Of a stretch of 43,688 nucleotides of DNA, positions 40,922-43,688 are shown piece by piece. Position numbers and translations under genes: made by a program. Origin of the DNA: Synergistaceae bacterium. Lineage in GTDB: Bacteria; Synergistota; Synergistia; Synergistales; Aminobacteriaceae. Under the pieces are notes generated by a model. That model ran no database searches, had not been told where the DNA came from, and saw nothing but the letters and a program-made list of their open reading frames with translations. Numbering within the stretch: the first letter of the stretch is position 1; the number at the start of each line of letters is the position of its first letter. Location of the stretch: the NCBI GenBank assembly GCA_031280635.1, contig JAITGK010000086.1, positions 1-43,688 on the forward strand. The letters run 5' to 3'.

Positions 40922-42841
40922 ATGAAAACGAAAAAACATATTCTCGAACGGACAACGAAATTGGGAGGCTGGGGATTGTCACGGCTCGCGTTTTTGACCT
41001 GCCTTTTTGTCTTCCTCTCGCGGCCTGTCCTGGCAGGAGAGTTGCCGCGGGCGCAGCTGGACGAGTCCGAGCGCCACTTCACGGAGGCCTACATGCGCTT
41101 CTTGAACCGGGATTACTGGGGGGCCTCCAGCTATCTGGACCGCGCGCTGAAGGCTAACACTTATTTGGTGGACTACTACCTCATGAAGGGACTGGCGATG
41201 GATCGAACGGGGGACTACGTCTCAGGACGAGAAGCCCTGGTTTATTATTTGGAGGTTCGCCCACTGGACATCACCGCGCCCCGGATACTTTCCCACGCTA
41301 TAGCCCAACAGCGCGACCTGCGGCGGCTTCTTGGAACCTCCGCCCTCTCCGTCAGGTGGCAGATATCCCCGCTGGACTTGCAGATGGAGTTGGGAATGGG
41401 AACTTTTCGACCCTTCAGCGTCGTGGGGATGGGGAAGGCTAAGGCGTGGGGATCGGTTCTGTGCGTGGCGGACACTTTGGGGAACAAGGTCGCCTACGTC
41501 AAGAAATCTTCGGGCAAGGCCAGCGACTTCGTTTTAGACGCTCCCATCGCGCCCCTGCCCCTTGGAGACGGTACCTTTTACGCCGTCACGGTTTCTGGGG
41601 ATGTGTATGCCTTTGACGCTCTTTCGAACGCCCCGGCCTCACCGGACTTAAAAGGCACGCTGGACGTGGCGGGAGTGGTGGCCGACGCGGCGGCGCTGTC
41701 AGGGGGCGAACTGGTTGTTGCTGACCCCGTGGCCCGTCAGATGGCCTTTTATTCCCTGACCACCTCCGCAAACACGGGGGTTTGGGCCCCACCGGAGGAA
41801 GAGGGCGCGATGCTTTTTGAGCCCGTGGCCCTTGCGGCCTATGGCCCGTGGCTGGCTGTGGCCGACAGGGGTAATGGGAAGATTTTTTTCCTGAATGGAG
41901 CGAATCGGCGCGATTTTTTCTCAGTCAACATGCCCCGCCCGAGGGACGTGGCCTGGTCCCCCATAGGGGAGCTTTTCGTCATCAACGAAGACGGGAACTT
42001 ATACCGGATTCCCGCTGACTTCCGCGACCGAAAGACGGGCACGCCCGACCTGATGGAGAGCGGCCTTGCTGAGGGCTGGACGCTTTTCGCCGCGCCGGGG
42101 GGGGACTTGTACTGCATGGATATCTCCGCCTCCCGGCTATGGAAGGCCGTTCCCGTGCCCGATGTGGATATCTCATCGGGTTTCCTCAGCCTTTCCCATC
42201 CCAAAGTGGAACGTGAGGAGAACAAGGAGAGCTTCGTCCTGGAGGCCATCCTGTCTTCACCTTTCGTAACTTATGCAAAGAAAACGGTTCCCGTGGTTTA
42301 TTCCGTGTGGAACAACAGGTCTATCTCCTCTGCCGCTGCGTGGCTGGATGAACCGAAGAAGGCGGAGGTTCTTGTCTTCCACCGCCCCGCATCCCCCGGC
42401 ATGGTTTACCCGGCGCTTCAGAACAGAGTGGCGGAGAACGGAACGGACATTCAGCTCGCCCTGCCCGCCCTGTGGAGCACTCAGAGGACGTCTTTGACGA
42501 ACATCGTGGTGGATTCTTCTATTATTTTCTCGCCGGACGAACTGGACGCTTTGACCCTTTTCTGCCTGAACAACGGGCTGGAACTGGACGTTTGGGCGCG
42601 TTCCATCCCCTCGGTGGAGCTGACGCGGGCTTCTGCCCTTACAGGCGGGAAAACCCTCCTCTCGATGACCAACGCGCCGGACTTAAACCCGCCGCGCAAT
42701 AAAATGCAGGTGCGTATTCCCCTCCCTCAGGAGCTTTCCTCATCGGGCTACCCCAGCCGCTCCATGCTCACGGTGTTCCTCGACGTGGGCATGATGCACA
42801 CGAAAGATTGGATACCGTTGTGGCCTGACCTTTTGGAGTGA
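40922..42841 (+). CDS. Secreted TPR/beta-propeller protein of unknown function
   Basis: The 639-residue protein has a signal peptide (LSRLAFLTCLFVFLSRPVLA). Residues about 50-120 form a TPR-like helical region (HFTEAYMRFLNRDYWGASSY, DYYLMKGLAMDRTGDYVSGR). Then comes a propeller-like region of NHL/SMP-30 style repeats (GSVLCVADTLGNKVAYV, GELVVADPVARQMAFY, PWLAVADRGNGKIFFLNG, GELFVINEDGNLYRIP). The C-terminal ~200 residues are mixed alpha/beta with no motif I can name. AGGAGCGG precedes the ATG. It stands alone on the plus strand, divergent from mutY. Probably a periplasmic or surface scaffold; I cannot assign a role. Confidence 0.82.
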   Translation: MKTKKHILERTTKLGGWGLSRLAFLTCLFVFLSRPVLAGELPRAQLDESERHFTEAYMRFLNRDYWGASSYLDRALKANTYLVDYYLMKGLAMDRTGDYVSGREALVYYLEVRPLDITAPRILSHAIAQQRDLRRLLGTSALSVRWQISPLDLQMELGMGTFRPFSVVGMGKAKAWGSVLCVADTLGNKVAYVKKSSGKASDFVLDAPIAPLPLGDGTFYAVTVSGDVYAFDALSNAPASPDLKGTLDVAGVVADAAALSGGELVVADPVARQMAFYSLTTSANTGVWAPPEEEGAMLFEPVALAAYGPWLAVADRGNGKIFFLNGANRRDFFSVNMPRPRDVAWSPIGELFVINEDGNLYRIPADFRDRKTGTPDLMESGLAEGWTLFAAPGGDLYCMDISASRLWKAVPVPDVDISSGFLSLSHPKVEREENKESFVLEAILSSPFVTYAKKTVPVVYSVWNNRSISSAAAWLDEPKKAEVLVFHRPASPGMVYPALQNRVAENGTDIQLALPALWSTQRTSLTNIVVDSSIIFSPDELDALTLFCLNNGLELDVWARSIPSVELTRASALTGGKTLLSMTNAPDLNPPRNKMQVRIPLPQELSSSGYPSRSMLTVFLDVGMMHTKDWIPLWPDLLE

Positions 42842-42942
42842 TTCAAATGCTGGCCCATTGCCATGCCTGTTCTCGACTTATTCCACGGCTTTGTGGTTTC
42901 CTGTACCTCGCCCGTAATCGCTTCCATTGCTTCCAAATATTA
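42842..42942. other. Spacer after the TPR/propeller gene
   Basis: About 100 bases without a convincing gene or terminator. A GTG overlapping the previous stop opens a 39-codon frame that ends inside the next repeat, with no recognisable features. Confidence 0.4.
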
Positions 42943-42957
42943 GGAAGCACTGATTAA
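42943..42957 (+). repeat. Solo left end of the MITE-like repeat
   Basis: GGAAGCACTGATTAA matches the terminal repeat of the elements at 25697 and 43019. No matching right end follows; instead an IS5-type end (GAGCGTGTCTAG) begins at about 42969. Confidence 0.65.
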
Positions 42958-42968
42958 TGGAGTTCTTA

Positions 42969-43372
42969 GAGCGTGTCTAGTATCTTTCCATAATGAAAAG
43001 ATACAAGAGTCAACTTAAGGAGGCACTGATTAATGGGCTTCTTAGGAGCCTGAAGCCCCTAAAGCAGGGCGTGGATCAGAGTCCTATAAGGGGTTAATCA
43101 GCGTTTCCTTAACCATACTAAGCGTTGTTTCAATAAGACGTTCGCAGTTTTTCCATAAACAACAACATTTATCCAGCCACCCAAATGTACGCTCAATTCA
43201 AGGTTTTCCTCCTAATCAACTTTAGTTGCACAATAACTACGCCCCTTCGCCATGTAACAGCTCTTAACCGTCTCAGACTACTACGAGCGTTCCGTACCCA
43301 TGCAGGATCAGGTTCTTTAACAATGCAGATTGTCGGTTTCGCTTCGTTACCACGAGGCGCACTTGCCTTTAA
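42969..43372 (-). mobile_element. Degenerate IS5-family element, transposase C-terminus, interrupted by a repeat
   Basis: The end GAGCGTGTCTAGTATC lies at 42969. On the minus strand, a frame between about 43190 and 43113 reads IERTFGWLDKC then LWKNCERLIETTLSMV, the typical last helices of IS5 transposases. The frame resumes on the other side of the repeat at 43019-43108 as KLTLVSFHYGKILDTL with the stop inside the terminal repeat. Upstream of 43190 stops interrupt every frame. Removing the repeat and one TTAA restores the frame, showing the repeat inserted into an already present IS. Confidence 0.7.
43019..43108. repeat. MITE-like inverted-repeat element inside the IS5 remnant
   Basis: The ends are GGAGGCACTGATTAA and TTAATCAGCGTTTCC, inverted relative to each other, and both sides are flanked by TTAA (43015-43018 and 43109-43112), a perfect 4-base target duplication. 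The core is a diverged version of the GC-rich core at 25712-25782. Confidence 0.82.
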
Positions 43373-43468
43373 GGCGTGTTTTAAAACTAACTATTCCCAA
43401 AAAAACAGTCGTTTTTAGGCACTTTTTTAATGCATTTATAGTGAATATAGGAGTTTTTAAACACACCC
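43373..43468. repeat. Short AT-rich MITE with IS5-type ends
   Basis: GGCGTGTTTTAAAACTAACT on the left and GAGTTTTTAAACACACCC on the right are imperfect inverted repeats about 95 bases apart, and both resemble the GAGCGTGTTTTAAAA ends of the IS5 remnants at 12234 and 23419. The core has no coding capacity. It is likely an internally deleted, non-autonomous derivative. Confidence 0.6.
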
Positions 43469-43514
43469 TAGCCTTTTGTCTTCACTGTCTACACATATAA
43501 AAGGGGAGGAAGAC

Positions 43515-43610
43515 ATGTATGCGTTTTATGTCATGGACCTGAGTGACTGACACAATTTCATTACATTAGCAAGTGAAATTATAAATCAATGTCAACAACT
43601 TAAAATCTAA
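43515..43610 (+). pseudogene. Short interrupted ORF after a strong ribosome site
   Basis: AAGGGGAGGA is followed 5 bases later by ATG and the frame MYAFYVMDLSD, then TGA; the same frame continues HNFITLASEIINQCQQLKI to a TAA at 43608. It looks like a small gene broken by a stop, in an AT-rich region unlike the rest of the window. No family is recognised. The remaining bases to the window end show nothing else I can support. Confidence 0.35.
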
Positions 43611-43688
43611 AAGCGTATTAAGACTAAGAATAGGCTGATTGAATATGTAAAAATAAGGCAAATACATTATTGAGAGAATCTAACAATG

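Noticed and set aside
42838-42957. 39-codon frame starting with a GTG that overlaps the previous stop
   Set aside because: It ends inside the repeat element and has no recognisable composition or partner; probably chance.

Overview
The window looks like chromosomal DNA of an anaerobic, motile, two-membrane bacterium, most likely a member of the Synergistota (Synergistetes). Supporting signs are a C-terminal sorting signal of the Synerg-CTERM type on a secreted propeller protein, a TonB-dependent outer-membrane receptor, a flgM-flgN-flgK-flgL-fliW-csrA-maf flagellar operon, a class 1B (PyrK/PyrD) dihydroorotate dehydrogenase and a TRAP transporter. Gene bodies are GC-rich. AT-rich patches coincide with decayed IS5-family insertion sequences and small inverted-repeat elements. 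No rRNA, tRNA or CRISPR was seen.

Layout. (1) 1-1200: a frameshifted IS5-type transposase has truncated a Thg1-like 3'-5' RNA polymerase gene, which is preceded by the C-terminal stub of what looks like a polynucleotide-kinase-type ATPase (remains of an RNA-repair pair). (2) 1241-12232, minus strand: a late flagellar operon from an apparent sigma-28 promoter, with unusually large FlgK (900 aa) and FlgL (1334 aa), ending in the FliW-CsrA switch and a Maf-type flagellin glycosyltransferase. (3) 12431-23317, minus strand: a promoter, a cobalamin riboswitch and a terminator, followed by six closely packed genes. These encode a secreted, membrane-anchored protein; a NapH-like membrane Fe-S protein; a protein of the 2-hydroxyacyl-CoA dehydratase/double-cubane family; a Synerg-CTERM propeller protein; a TonB receptor; and a CobN-like chelatase with a signal peptide and a C-terminal membrane anchor. 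This is the most unusual locus here: a B12-controlled uptake module joined to extracytoplasmic metal-tetrapyrrole chemistry and low-potential electron transfer. (4) 23419-25696: a truncated IS5 transposase, then a cysteine-synthase-family enzyme and a D-2-hydroxyacid dehydrogenase. (5) 25787-28103, minus: a membrane nucleotide-sugar 4,6-dehydratase and a small hypothetical protein.

(6) 28301-35425, plus: an M20-family N-carbamoyl-amino-acid hydrolase overlaps pyrC, followed by pyrK, pyrD and a TRAP transporter (dctP, dctQ, dctM). The set could run orotate to dihydroorotate to ureidosuccinate to aspartate after orotate uptake, or feed UMP synthesis through the nearby pyrE and pyrF. (7) 35467-40787: pyrE (minus), a slipin-like SPFH protein with three tandem 68-residue repeats behind a structured leader (plus), pyrF and pyrR (minus, under a clear PyrR-type attenuator), and mutY (minus). 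(8) 40922-42841: a secreted protein with a helical-repeat N-terminus and a propeller. (9) 42842-43688: a graveyard of nested mobile-element remnants.

A dispersed GC-rich hairpin repeat, two copies of which have TIRs and TTAA-type flanks, recurs in several intergenic gaps.
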